Shown here piece by piece: positions 1 to 10,378 of a stretch of DNA of 64,000 nucleotides. The number at the start of each line of letters is the position of its first letter. Positions within the stretch are counted from its first letter, which is position 1. The stretch is from Flectonema sp. DT1601. Taxonomy: Eukaryota > Euglenozoa > Diplonemea > Diplonemida > Diplonemidae. The DNA lies in NCBI GenBank assembly GCA_964019425.1, contig OZ025824.1, positions 930,844 to 994,843 on the forward strand, given 5' to 3'. The translations under genes and the position numbers were made by a program. Below the pieces are notes generated by a model. It was not told where the DNA came from, made no database searches, and worked only from the letters and a program-made list of their open reading frames with translations.

Positions 1-2
1 TC

Positions 3-3002
3 GGGCAAAGATCAACGCTGAGCGAGGGAGACATCCGAGCAATCGAGTTCCTGTACCAATGTATCCCGTTGCCTGCTCCGAAGTGCATACTGACCAAGAC
101 GGGGACGATTAACATTCCCCACAGCACGGAGTTTACGGTTTCCGCCATCGCGACGTACACCACTGACTTGATCAGCGAAGGGGTGAGGAGGCGGTCGCCT
201 TTCTACAGAACGGAGTCGCTGACGCCGTCTCCTTCGGACGCCGGAACCTCGCGGACGATCTCGTTTTCGTTTGCCGGGACGGATGGGACTTCGACGACTT
301 GCAGCGTCCAGGTGAACGTGTTGGGCGCGACGACTGTTTGCTACGGACAGGCCGACCCGGAAGCTTGTTCCGGCGACAGGGGAACTTGCGTTTCAAACGG
401 AGTGTGCCGGTGTGTTGGGGAGTACGGCGGGCCTACCTGCGCTGCGTGGGCGACTTGCCCGTACACGGCGTCCTCGGACTTCGACGAAGACGACGAGAGC
501 TCGTTGCTGAGCACGAACCCGGCGGACGGGACGGGGATTGTCACAACCGATTCGTACTCAGGGGTCGGGTCGCTCCAGGTCGGAAGTGCTGCGCAGGTGG
601 GAGCGAAGTCCTCGACGCTCGACTTTGCCGGACACCCTCGCAGGTTGTCTGCCAGGTTCAAGTACGCGAAGAAACACAGCGACATTGCCTTCGGACTGTA
701 CATGTGGAAGAACGGAATCATCTGCTACAACTTCCAACCGGGGAGGCTGCAGTACACTCACTCCGGGTCGGAGTTCTCCCGACGACTATCCGTAGGATAC
801 GGATCGAGGAGCGACTACTTGGTGAACCCGTTCAAGTGGCACAAAGTCGAGCTCGAGGTGGTGTCGGCGACTGAGATCAACGAGTACCTGGACGGTGTCC
901 TTTTGCGCACCCGTGCCTACAGGAGCACCAGCTGCAACGACGGCATAAGCACGGTCGGTGCCATCTTCAGCAGCGGAGGTCCGTCATTCGTCGACGACTT
1001 CAAGGTGGTTTGCGGTGAATTCGTGTCGATCACCGGGACACTGGTGACGGCAGCGGACCAGAGACAAGCCTTGCGGACCGGCGGGCACACGATTGTGCTC
1101 AGGCTGCAGAGCGACACCTGGAAAAGCGACAGCCGGTCGATCAAGCGCGTGCTGCGGTCCCTGAGCGGTCTCCGCAGCGACTCTCCGTGGAACACGAACA
1201 TGGACACCCTGCTGCAGGTGGGGAACGTCGCGGTGTCGGGCTCTCTCATGACGATAACGCTCGCTGCGCTGCCGAGCTACGACTTCCAACTGGACGAGAT
1301 TGTGACGTTCAGGGTGCCGGCGTCGTCGCTGACGGAAGGGTCGGAGGTCGTTGACTCGTCTTCGTTTCAGATTCGAGGATGGTGCTCTGGAACTCGCAAG
1401 TTCTTGGACACGACCGGATTTTTCTTGAGGAACGCGAAGACTCCGTACGTGCCGGACTACGTGAGGTTCGAGATTCCTGCGGGTTCGTCGAGTTTCAGCT
1501 GGTCCGTTGCCGACTACAAGACCATCGACTTCACGTCAAGAAACGTTTGCATGAGCGGCAGTTGCACTGGTTCTGGGCCGGCGCTGCCGTCGTCCGCGGA
1601 GATTTCCATCGTCTTGGAGTTCACTCGCAGCAGCAGCGGTGTCATCAGCAGCATCGCTGTCGCTGCCGACGGGGCCTCGGTGGGTTCGGTGGCATGGTCG
1701 GGCAGGGCACCTGGGAGGAGCAGCACTGTCTACATCGGAACCAGCGTTGAGACGACACAGATTTTCTGGTGCCCGAACGTTGATCCGGAGGTGATGCACG
1801 AAACCATTACGGCCGCTTCGGGAAAGTTTACGCTGATTCCCGGAAGTGTGGAATTCGATGTGTCGGATGAGGTAGCTATCGCAACAGACGCTTCGTGCTC
1901 ATCAAAGGTTGTGCACCACGCGAGGCCATCGAATGGAATCATCGAGTTGCATTATCAAAACAGGCCTGCAGGAGTGTCGTATTTCCTCTGTTGGAAATCT
2001 GGGTTGGTGTCTTCGGCGTTCACTTCACAGGAATTCGGCGCAGCGAACCCACCGCCAACTCCACAGCAGCCAGCTCCACCAACTCCACAGCAGCCAGCTC
2101 CACCAACACCACCGCAGACAACACCGGGAAATCAAGGTGCAAGATTCACAGCAGATGGTTGCAGTAGAAACGCAAAGGCTATTCTGACTACTGAATCCCT
2201 GATTGGTACTGTCCGCTGCTGCTCGTTGGATGGAAGTTCCTGCGCTTCGATGACGAATAGCAATGAGTGTTTCGGAGTTGACAAGTCTTTCGACGAAGCT
2301 GTGAACATATGTGAAGCTAACGGTAAGCGTCTTTGTAATGGACGAGAGTTGGAAACTGGAGTGTGTTGTGGTTCTGGCTGTGGGTACGATCAAAATGCTG
2401 TTTGGATATCGCCTGAAGCTCGCTACACTGCAGACGGATGTCCGGGAGTAGGATCAGCTATCGCAACAGAAGTTTCGACAACAGGAGCAGTTCGGTGTTG
2501 TTCACTTGATGGCCAGTCTTGTACATCTCTGACAGGTAGCGCGTGTTTCGGAGATTCGCGTACGTACGATGAAGCGATGCAAATCTGTATGGACGCTGGC
2601 AGTAGGCTGTGCAGCTCAAGAGAGCTGTCATCGGGAACCTGCTGCTCAACAGGATGCAACTACGACAGAAAGAATGTTTGGATTTCTGATGGTTCCTCGA
2701 ACCCAATAATGGCACCTCCACCGGCCCCGCTACCTGTGACTCACTACGCAGTCACGGCATGCCGTTTTGCGTATTCTGTTTTTGAAGCGACTGATGGCCA
2801 CATAAGATGCTGCGCACTGGACGGTTCCTCATGTGTTTCATCATCATCAAAGGAATGTCTGGGCAGCGGCAGCTACGATGAGGCAGCTGCCAAGTGCTCT
2901 TCTATCGGAAGGCGTCTGTGCTCGGGAACAGAGGTGCAGGGGATCTGTTGTAACACCGGTTGCCGTTACAACAGGGAAAATATCTGGGCCATTGACGAGT
3001 AG
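3..3002 (+). CDS. Secreted astacin-like multidomain metalloprotease, array copy 1 (5' end outside window)
   Basis: The reading frame is open from base 3 to the TAG at 3000-3002. It begins in the last part of the astacin catalytic domain (GQRSTLSEGDIRAIEFLYQC), so the zinc site lies upstream of the window. Next come a Cys-containing beta-rich segment, an EGF-like motif (C-x-C-x-G-x2-GGPTC), a LamG/concanavalin-like domain, a beta-sandwich domain with a GGHTIVLRLQSDTW signature, a further Cys-poor domain and a Pro-rich linker (PTPQQPAPP repeats). The C-terminus has three Cys-rich modules of the form RCCSLDG...RLC...CC..GC....VW. Copies 2-4 have only two such modules followed by a Ser/Gly tail. 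The protein is presumably secreted and processes or binds extracellular glycoproteins. Family assignment rests on near-identity to the full copies downstream. Confidence 0.85.
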   Translation, partial: GQRSTLSEGDIRAIEFLYQCIPLPAPKCILTKTGTINIPHSTEFTVSAIATYTTDLISEGVRRRSPFYRTESLTPSPSDAGTSRTISFSFAGTDGTSTTCSVQVNVLGATTVCYGQADPEACSGDRGTCVSNGVCRCVGEYGGPTCAAWATCPYTASSDFDEDDESSLLSTNPADGTGIVTTDSYSGVGSLQVGSAAQVGAKSSTLDFAGHPRRLSARFKYAKKHSDIAFGLYMWKNGIICYNFQPGRLQYTHSGSEFSRRLSVGYGSRSDYLVNPFKWHKVELEVVSATEINEYLDGVLLRTRAYRSTSCNDGISTVGAIFSSGGPSFVDDFKVVCGEFVSITGTLVTAADQRQALRTGGHTIVLRLQSDTWKSDSRSIKRVLRSLSGLRSDSPWNTNMDTLLQVGNVAVSGSLMTITLAALPSYDFQLDEIVTFRVPASSLTEGSEVVDSSSFQIRGWCSGTRKFLDTTGFFLRNAKTPYVPDYVRFEIPAGSSSFSWSVADYKTIDFTSRNVCMSGSCTGSGPALPSSAEISIVLEFTRSSSGVISSIAVAADGASVGSVAWSGRAPGRSSTVYIGTSVETTQIFWCPNVDPEVMHETITAASGKFTLIPGSVEFDVSDEVAIATDASCSSKVVHHARPSNGIIELHYQNRPAGVSYFLCWKSGLVSSAFTSQEFGAANPPPTPQQPAPPTPQQPAPPTPPQTTPGNQGARFTADGCSRNAKAILTTESLIGTVRCCSLDGSSCASMTNSNECFGVDKSFDEAVNICEANGKRLCNGRELETGVCCGSGCGYDQNAVWISPEARYTADGCPGVGSAIATEVSTTGAVRCCSLDGQSCTSLTGSACFGDSRTYDEAMQICMDAGSRLCSSRELSSGTCCSTGCNYDRKNVWISDGSSNPIMAPPPAPLPVTHYAVTACRFAYSVFEATDGHIRCCALDGSSCVSSSSKECLGSGSYDEAAAKCSSIGRRLCSGTEVQGICCNTGCRYNRENIWAIDE

Positions 3003-4962
3003 TGAAAAGTGATTGTTGGTTATCATTGTGGCTCTCTCCTTTCAACAAACAAAACAAGGCAATTAATTTTGATGCGAAAATTACTTACGTTGCAGGTGAC
3101 AAGGGTGAATTACGTAAAACAAAAATAAATATAATTAGCAAACAAACAAACAAACAAACGAAGAAACAAACGAAGAAACGAAGAAAATTATTATTGAGAA
3201 TCTTGTCGTTTAATGTTCTGACTATTAGGATTACGTTACTATACAACAGAAGAATTGAGATAGACTTCTCGGTTAGAAGGTTCCGTGTAGTTCTGGGTTT
3301 TATTTTAGCTCGTGGTGATTTACTACGAGCGAGGATAGGATAATAAAGTGTACGAAAAATTAAGAATAGTCAGGTCAGTCTTGTTAGTACCACCTAGAGA
3401 GAGACTACTGACTGGTGGTTTGTTTGTAGTTTCTTTTTAGTGAATATTATTATTGAGTTGAATTGTGGTATCGTTTTTTTACCAACATGAATAAAAAATG
3501 TTTTGCTCACAATATTTTTGATTTGGCCTTTTCCAATCACAAAATATTTTCTTAAGCCTTGCTGAATTCTCCTTCCTCTCTTTGTTTTCTGTTCTTTTTT
3601 TTTATTTATTTTTTTTTTTTTTTTGATCGAGCGAATGGATTGTTTTTGGTGTTAGACATGTGCGTGTCATCACAGAGATGATAATTAGGCGTTCGTGTGA
3701 CCACTACAAACACATGCATAGCAGTGCAGTAAAGTGATAAAATATTCTTTTAGCTTTGGAAGAACTCCTTCTTTTAGTTAAAGAGAATCACAAGTCGTGG
3801 TAGCTTAGAAATGTGAGCAATGATGCTTTCTGTTTTAATTGTTCCCTTTGGTAATCTCATAAGAGTTAATTATTATTTTTTGTATTGTTTTCTGAAATGT
3901 CGTCAATGGTTGGTTTCGTCTCTCTTTCATGAAATGTTATCGACGTTGGCGTACATTTGGCGATAATCAGGTCTTCGTTGCCTAATCGCCGTCCCTCCTC
4001 AATGGATCAAGTATCCGTACCCTGCTCTCTCCACTCACTTCGTACCTCTTTTGATATTTTGATTGTGATTTTTGGAATTGATTTCTTCTTCGTTGAGTGA
4101 AATCTTTAATAGCAACTATTTGTTGTCTCAGGTGGTACTTTTTAGGACCGAATCGGTTTTCTGACATTGCTGACGCATGTCTTGGAAATTGTTTTCTTAG
4201 TTTTGGGAGTGAAATTGTTCTTCCTCTCAATTAAATCTTCTCTCGTCGGAATTGTTTTTCTTTTTTTTCCCCTCACTCTGGCAGTCATAATTCTCTCGTT
4301 TGGGTACGTGGGTGTGTGTGTGTTGTGTGTTGAGTTGTCTTTTCGAATGAAATTATCAGAATGAAGATCTGCATTCAGAAAAGGCATTCTTTGAGCCAGT
4401 TGTTCCTTCCTTCCTTCCTGCACTCCCTCTCTTTTTGTGTGTCCTCGAAGAGGAAACATCGATATGCGCAAGAAATGAGGTTTTGCATCTCGTTTTTTGG
4501 CTTTTTTTGTATCCAAAGCTTCCTCACACGGACACACCGATCTATCGTTTTAGTGCGGGTGCGAATGAGTTTTTTTTTAAAAATTATCTCTCGTCACAGG
4601 TAGCAGGCAGGCAGGCAGGCAAGCAAGCAGGAGATGAAATGGCTTCGAGGGAGTGGTGTGGCCGCAGTGCGAACTGGTTTCGACCCGTCAGCGGCGCGGG
4701 TTTTCTGCTTTCTACGCTTGGCTTCCCTTCTTTCCTTGGGATGGACATCACCTCGAGCTTTCCAAAAAACTTCGCAGCTCTTTGCGTGTTGGGGGAGGGG
4801 AGGGGAGGGGAGGTCTGTCCATCAAGCTTTAGTTGATGGAGTGCATGTATGTTGTTCAGAAAGACCAGTTTAATTGAGAGTTTCACGGCAATTTCGTCTT
4901 GTTCTCCCTTTTCCTACAACAAGCATTTTCTTGTGCACAGACCACTTAGTCAAACGAAAAAA
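3003..4962. other. Spacer between astacin copies 1 and 2
   Basis: No convincing gene lies here. It holds the 3' region of copy 1 (AAAC/GAAG-rich runs, a GGATAATAAAG signal near 3336-3346, a long T tract near 3595-3625) and the 5' region of copy 2. Small frames on both strands recur in every spacer and look like chance frames in a TC-rich sequence. A G-rich stretch (GGGGA repeats, 4791-4812) and about 220 bp upstream of copy 2 are missing from the equivalent spacers of copies 3 and 4. Immediately before the copy 2 ATG is an acceptor-like TTCTTGTGCACAG ending at 4940. Confidence 0.6.
4603..4631. repeat. (GCAG)n microsatellite
   Basis: About six tandem GCAG/GCAA tetramers lie in the upstream region of astacin copy 2. 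The same tetramer run occurs before copies 3 and 4 (about 11,387-11,416 and 18,058-18,087), which shows that the upstream regions are homologous. Confidence 0.8.
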
Positions 4963-7900
4963 ATGATTCGAGCAGTCGCGCTGCTCGCGGCACTTTGCTG
5001 CGCTGCGAGCCGAGAAGTAGCAATCGGTGACATGGTGTTTGAGTCAGATGCGCACACCCTGAGTGGGTGGCGAGGAAACTTGTGGCCCGGGACGGTGATC
5101 CCGTACACGATCGACTCGTCGCTCGACGCGGACGACGCGAGGATTCTTGCAGCGATTGGAATAATCGAAGAGAAGACTTGCATTCGATTCAGGGAAGCGA
5201 CTCCGTCGGATGTCAACTTCATGAAGTTTGTTTACTCAGCGGGAGGGTGCGCGGCAAATATCGGAATGATTATCAGAGGACCGACAGTGATTTGGTTGGC
5301 GACAAGCTGTTCTATTGGGTCGACGATCCACGAGGTGCTGCACGCGATGGGATTTTGGCACGAGCAGAATCGGAGCGACAGGGATGCCTTCGTCAAGATC
5401 AACACCGAGAACATCCAATACGGCTTCGCCAGCCAGTTCACGTTGAGATCGGACATCAACAATGTGGGACCTTATGATTATGATTCGATCATGCACTACG
5501 GCGCCACGGCGTTCTCAGACAACGGTCGTCCAACGATCAGCTCACCGAGACCGATCGGGCAAAGATCAACGCTGAGCGAGGGAGACATCCGAGCAATCGA
5601 GTTCCTGTACCAATGTATCCCGTTGCCTGCTCCGAAGTGCATACTGACCAAGACGGGGACGATTAACATTCCCCACAGCATGGAGTTTACGGTTTCCGCC
5701 ATCGCGGCGTACACCACTGACTTGACCAGCGAAGGGGTGAGGAGGCGGTCGCCTTTCTACAGAACGGAGTCGCTGACGCCGTCTCCTTCGGACGCCGGAA
5801 CCTCGCGGACGATCTCGTTTTCGTTTGCCGGGACGGATGGGACTTCGACGACTTGCAGCGTCCAGGTGAACGTGTTGGACGCGACGACTGTTTGCTACGG
5901 ACAGGCCGACCCGGAAGCTTGTTCCGGCGACAGGGGAACTTGCGTTTCAAACGGAATGTGTCAGTGTGTTGGGGAGTACGGCGGGCCTACCTGCGCTGCG
6001 TGGGCGACTTGCCCGTACACGGCGTCCTCGGACTTCGACGACGACAGCTCGTTGCTGAGCACGAACCCGGCGGACGGGACGGGGATTGTCACAACCGATT
6101 CGTACTCAGGGGTCGGGTCGCTCCAGGTCGGAAGTGCTGCGCAGGTGTTTCCGGAGTCCTCGACGCTCGACTTTGCCGGACACCCTCGCAGGTTGTCTGC
6201 CAGGTTCAAGTACGCGAAGAAACACAGCGACATTGCCTTCGGACTGTACATGTGGAAGAACAGAAACATCTGCTACAAATTCCAACCGGGGAGGCTGCAG
6301 TACACTCACTCCGGGTCGGAGTTCTCCCGACGACTATCCGTAGGATACGGATCGAGGAGCGACTACTTAGTGAACCCGTTCAAGTGGCACAAAGTCGAGC
6401 TCGAGGTGGTGTCGGCGACTGAGATCAACGAGTACCTGGACGGTGTCCTTTTGCGCACCCGTGCCTACAGGAGCACCAGCTGCAACGACGGCATAAGCAG
6501 GGTCGGTGCCATCTTCAGCAGCGGAGGTCCGTCATTCGTCGACGACTTCAAGGTGGTTTGCGGTGAATTCGTGTCGATCACCGGGACACTGGTGACGGCA
6601 GCGGACCAGAGACAAGCCTTGCGGACCGGCGGGCACACGATTGTGCTCAGGCTGCAGAGCGACACCTGGAAAAGCGACAGCCAGTCGATCAACGCGGTGC
6701 TGCGGTCCCTGAGCGGTCTCCGCAGCGACTCTCCGTGGAACACGAACATGGACACCCTGCTGCAGGTGGGGAACGTCGCGGTGTCGGGCTCTCTCATGAC
6801 GATAACGCTCGCTGCGCTGCCGAGCTACGACTTCCAACTGGACGAGATTGTGACGTTCAGGGTGCCGGCGTCGTCGCTGACGGAAGGGTCGGAGGTCGTT
6901 GACTCGTCTTCGTTTCAGATTCGAGGATGGTGCTCTGGAACTCGCAAGTTCTTGGACACGACCGGATTTTTCTTGAGGAACGCGAAGACTCCGTACGTGC
7001 CGGACTACGTGAGGTTCGAGATTCCTGCGGGTTCGTCGAGTTTCAGCTGGTCCGTTGCCGACTACAAGACCATCGACTTCACGTCAAGAAACGTTTGCAT
7101 GAGCGGCAGTTGCACTGGTTCTGGGCCGGCGCTGCCGTCGTCCGCGGAGATTTCCATCGTCTTGGAGTTCACTCGCAGCAGCAGCGGTGTCATCAGCAGC
7201 ATCGCTGTCGCTGCCGACGGGGCCTCGGTGGGTTCGGTGGCATGGTCGGGCAGGGCACCTGGGAGGAGCAGCACTGTCTACATCGGAACCAGCGTTGAGA
7301 CGACACAGATTTTCTGGTGCCCGAACGTTGATCCGGAGGTGATGCACGAAACCATTACGGCCGCTTCGGGAAAGTTTACGCTGATTCCCGGAAGTGTGGA
7401 ATTCGATGTGTCGGATGAGGTAGCTATCGCAACAGACGCTTCGTGCTCATCAAAGGTTGTGCACCACGCGAGGCCATCGAATGGAATCATCGAGTTGCAT
7501 TATCAAAACAGGCCTGCAGGAGTGTCGTATTTCCTCTGTTGGAAATCTGGGTTGGTGTCTTCGGCGTTCACCTCACAGGAATTCGGCGCAGCGAACCCAC
7601 CGCCAACTCCACAGCAGCCAGCTCCACCAACTCAACAGCAGCCAGCTCCACCAACACCACCGCAGACAACACCGGGAAATCAAGGTGCAAGATTCACAGC
7701 AGATAGTTGCAGTAGAAACGCAAAGGCTATTCTGACTACTGAATCCCTGATTGGTACTGTCCGCTGCTGCTCGTTGGATGGAAGTTCCTGCGCTTCGATG
7801 ACGAATAGCAATGAGTGTTTCGGAGTTGACAAGTCTTTCGACGAAGCTGTGAACATATGTGAAGCTAACGGTAAGCGTCTTTGTAATGGACGAGAGTTGG

Positions 7901-8427
7901 AAACTGGAGTGTGTTGTGGTTCTGGCTGTGGGTACAATCAAAATGCTGTTTGGATATCGCCTGAAGCTCGCTACACTGCAGACGGATGTCCGGGAGTAGG
8001 ATCAGCTATCGCAACAGAAGTTTCGACAACAGGAGCAGTTCGGTGTTGTTCACTTGATGGCCAGTCTTGTACATCTCTGACAGGTAGCGCGTGTTTCGGA
8101 GATTCGCGTACGTACGATGAAGCGATGCAAATCTGTATGGACGCTGGCAGTAGGCTGTGCAGCTCAAGAGAGCTGTCATCGGGAACCTGCTGCTCAACAG
8201 GATGCAACTACGACGGAAAGAATGTTTGGATTTCTGATGGTTCCTCGAACCCCGGTACCGACAGCAGTTCCGGGGGTGCCTACAGCGACAGCGGTACCGA
8301 CGGCAGTTCCAACAGCGGTACCGACGGCAGTTCCAGGGGTGCCTACAGCAACAGCGGTACCGACAGCAGTTCCGGGGGTGCCTACAGCGACAGCGGTACC
8401 GACGGCAGTTCCAGGGGTGACGAGTAG
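4963..8427 (+). CDS. Secreted astacin-like multidomain metalloprotease, array copy 2 (full length)
   Basis: This 1,154-aa protein has no introns. A hydrophobic signal peptide (residues 1-16) is followed by a very short prosegment with an IGDM motif, which may serve as the aspartate switch seen in astacins. The catalytic domain (about 37-235) has the zinc motif HEVLHAMGFWHEQ (His123, His127, His133; Glu124 general base) and the Met-turn SIMHYG (Met177). Then follow an EGF-like motif, a LamG-like domain, a beta-sandwich domain, a Pro/Thr/Gln linker and two Cys-rich RCCSLDG modules. A low-complexity Ser/Gly/Asp tail replaces the third Cys-rich module of copy 1. The ATG at 4963 directly precedes the signal peptide; earlier in-frame codons lack ATG. 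Codon use in the first two thirds is far richer in G+C than in the central gene cluster. Astacins are secreted zinc endopeptidases, and the lectin-like modules suggest glycan targeting. Confidence 0.9.
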   Translation: MIRAVALLAALCCAASREVAIGDMVFESDAHTLSGWRGNLWPGTVIPYTIDSSLDADDARILAAIGIIEEKTCIRFREATPSDVNFMKFVYSAGGCAANIGMIIRGPTVIWLATSCSIGSTIHEVLHAMGFWHEQNRSDRDAFVKINTENIQYGFASQFTLRSDINNVGPYDYDSIMHYGATAFSDNGRPTISSPRPIGQRSTLSEGDIRAIEFLYQCIPLPAPKCILTKTGTINIPHSMEFTVSAIAAYTTDLTSEGVRRRSPFYRTESLTPSPSDAGTSRTISFSFAGTDGTSTTCSVQVNVLDATTVCYGQADPEACSGDRGTCVSNGMCQCVGEYGGPTCAAWATCPYTASSDFDDDSSLLSTNPADGTGIVTTDSYSGVGSLQVGSAAQVFPESSTLDFAGHPRRLSARFKYAKKHSDIAFGLYMWKNRNICYKFQPGRLQYTHSGSEFSRRLSVGYGSRSDYLVNPFKWHKVELEVVSATEINEYLDGVLLRTRAYRSTSCNDGISRVGAIFSSGGPSFVDDFKVVCGEFVSITGTLVTAADQRQALRTGGHTIVLRLQSDTWKSDSQSINAVLRSLSGLRSDSPWNTNMDTLLQVGNVAVSGSLMTITLAALPSYDFQLDEIVTFRVPASSLTEGSEVVDSSSFQIRGWCSGTRKFLDTTGFFLRNAKTPYVPDYVRFEIPAGSSSFSWSVADYKTIDFTSRNVCMSGSCTGSGPALPSSAEISIVLEFTRSSSGVISSIAVAADGASVGSVAWSGRAPGRSSTVYIGTSVETTQIFWCPNVDPEVMHETITAASGKFTLIPGSVEFDVSDEVAIATDASCSSKVVHHARPSNGIIELHYQNRPAGVSYFLCWKSGLVSSAFTSQEFGAANPPPTPQQPAPPTQQQPAPPTPPQTTPGNQGARFTADSCSRNAKAILTTESLIGTVRCCSLDGSSCASMTNSNECFGVDKSFDEAVNICEANGKRLCNGRELETGVCCGSGCGYNQNAVWISPEARYTADGCPGVGSAIATEVSTTGAVRCCSLDGQSCTSLTGSACFGDSRTYDEAMQICMDAGSRLCSSRELSSGTCCSTGCNYDGKNVWISDGSSNPGTDSSSGGAYSDSGTDGSSNSGTDGSSRGAYSNSGTDSSSGGAYSDSGTDGSSRGDE
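8254..8421 (+). repeat. Coding minisatellite for the Ser/Gly/Asp tail
   Basis: Tandem degenerate units built on GGTACCGACGGCAGTTCC encode GTDGSS/GTDSSSGGAYSDS repeats at the C-terminus of copy 2. The same array occurs in copies 3 and 4 (about 14,929-15,096 and 21,605-21,772) and is absent from copy 1. The stop codon and 3' flank that follow are shared by all copies. Confidence 0.8.
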
Positions 8428-9766
8428 TGAAAAGTGATTGTTGGTTATCATTGTGGCTCTCTCCTTTCAACAAACAAAACAAGGCAATTAATTTTAATGC
8501 TAATATTACTTACGTTGCAGGTGACAAGGGTGAATTACGTAAAACAAAAATAAATATAATTAGCAAACAAACAAACAAACAAACGAAGAAACAAACGAAG
8601 AAACGAAGAAAATTATTATTGAGAATCTTGTCGTTTAATGTTCTGACTATTAGGATTACGTTACTATACAACAGAAGAATTGAGATAGACTTCTCGGTTA
8701 GAAGGTTCCGTGTAGTTCTGGGTTTTATTTTAGCTCGTGGTGATTTACTACGAGCGAGGATAGGATAATAAAGTGTACGAAAAATTAAGAATAGTCAGGT
8801 CAGTCTTGTTAGTACCACCTAGAGAGAGACTACTGACTGGTGGTTTGTTTGTAGTTTCTTTTTAGTGAATATTATTATTGAGTTGAATTGTGGTATCGTT
8901 TTTTTACCAACATGAATAAAAAATGATTTGCTCACAATATTTTTGATTTGGCCTTTTCCAATCGCAGAATATTTTCTTAAGCCTTGCTGAATTCTCCTTC
9001 CTCTCTTTGTTTTCTGTTCTTTTTTTTTTATTTATTTTTTTTTTTTTTGATCGAGCGAATGCATTGTTTTTGGTGTTAGACATGTGCGTGTCATCACAGA
9101 GATGATAATTAGGCGTTCGTGAAGAGTTCGTAAGAGTTAATTATTATTTTTTGTATTGTTTTCTGAAATATCGTCAATGGTTGGTTTCGTCTCTCTTTCA
9201 TGAAATGTTATCGACGTTGGCGTACATTTGGCGATAATCAGGTCTTCGTTGCCTTATCTCCGTTCCTCCTCAATGGATCAAGTATCCGTACCCTGCTCTC
9301 TCCACTCACTTCGTATCTCTTTTGATATTTTGATTGTGATTTTTGGAATTGATTTCTTCTTCGTTGAGTGAAATCTTTAATAGCAACTATTTGTTGTCTC
9401 AGGTGGTACTTTTTAGGACCGAATCGGTTTTCTGACATTGCTGACGCATGTCTTGGAAATTGTTTTCTTAGTTTTGGGAGTGAAATTGTTCTTCCTCTCA
9501 ATTAAATCTTCTCGCGTCGGAATTGTTTTTCTTTTTTTCCCCTCACTCTAGCGGTCACAACAACCCGATTGTTTGCGACTGTTTTTTTTTGGAAGGGAGA
9601 TTTGTTGGCGAAATAATTTTTATTCACCCCCGACAGTCAGCTTCAGAGATTCGTAAATCCTTAACTTAGAAACATTAATTATGATGTAAACTTTAGGAAA
9701 CTGTGATTTTTATGTAAATTGATATTTGTTATTTGTTGAGATTAATACACAAAACAGATAGTTGTT
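8428..9766. other. 3' flank of astacin copy 2 and upstream region of the acidic-protein gene
   Basis: It is near-identical to 15,103-16,437 and 21,779-23,113. From 8,428 to about 9,555 it matches the spacer after copy 1, with an internal deletion near 9,121. It then switches abruptly, after CACTCTAGCGGTCAC, into unrelated AT-rich sequence that precedes the small acidic-protein gene. An acceptor-like CACAAAACAG ends at 9757, ten bases before that gene's ATG. I see no gene. Confidence 0.6.
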
Positions 9767-10378
9767 ATGATATCACTCCAACCAGTTAACACAAAAGGAC
9801 TTCAAATATCATATCATTCCGCACCAGTTGAATTAAACATGCCTCTTTTATTTGTATTTGATACCATGCGATGTGGTTATTCGAATAACATGTTCCTGCA
9901 AGACTGTACGCTAATTGGAAAAGGAGAAACGAAAGAAAAGCTTCAACTCAACTTAAAGTTTGGAGAAGTTAGAGTAAACAGAACGTCAAAAACAACTATA
10001 AAAGGAGAGCTGTATAATGTGTCCGATAAGAAGATAGAGACGTTTGATATAATGGAAGGAATTGGTTCTGGTGGTGGGAAGAGAAAGTCTTCGGGTGAAA
10101 ACTCTGATTCTGAATCAGACGTTGAAACTTATAAAGTTGTCAGAAAAGAGATCACTGCGACAACAGAAGACGGAGCTGAACTGAAAGCGTTCATCTTCAT
10201 AAGCAGCATTGAGTCAAGTTCAGGATGGGAACCAATACTTTCTGGAGATGTATCAACAGCCATATCACCTGATGGTGATTCCCCTAATAATGATGACGAA
10301 GAAGAAGATGAAGAGGATGAGGAAGACGATCGAGGAAGACGATCGAGGAAGACGATCGAGGAAGACGAGCGAGGATAA
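9767..10378 (+). CDS. Small acidic-tailed protein, copy 1, chimeric C-terminus
   Basis: This 203-aa protein is of unrecognised family. The N-terminal 95 residues look like a compact beta-rich domain. A charged linker (KRKSSGENSDSESDVET) and an Asp/Glu tract (DDEEEDEEDEEDD) follow. A compact beta domain plus acidic tail recalls nucleoplasmin-like histone chaperones, but I see no diagnostic motif. The last 14 residues (RGRRSRKTIEEDERG) come from a GACGATCGAGGAA repeat that fuses into sequence derived from the astacin 3' flank, so this C-terminus differs from copy 3. It is identical by eye to copy 2 at 16,438. Confidence 0.6.
   Translation: MISLQPVNTKGLQISYHSAPVELNMPLLFVFDTMRCGYSNNMFLQDCTLIGKGETKEKLQLNLKFGEVRVNRTSKTTIKGELYNVSDKKIETFDIMEGIGSGGGKRKSSGENSDSESDVETYKVVRKEITATTEDGAELKAFIFISSIESSSGWEPILSGDVSTAISPDGDSPNNDDEEEDEEDEEDDRGRRSRKTIEEDERG

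Noticed and set aside
3002-3343. 113-aa frame overlapping the astacin stop (also at 8,427, 15,102 and 21,778)
   Set aside because: Starts inside the stop region and reads AAAC/GAAG repeats of the 3' flank; recurs only because the flank is duplicated.
4142-4537. 131-aa minus-strand frame repeated in the astacin spacers
   Set aside because: Lys/Arg/Thr-rich product of a TC-rich spacer; no domain, and length changes among copies.
8194-8482. Antisense VGTAVAVGTPG and RYRCRCRHPRN frames (also in copies 3 and 4)
   Set aside because: Opposite strand of the C-terminal minisatellite; no independent support.
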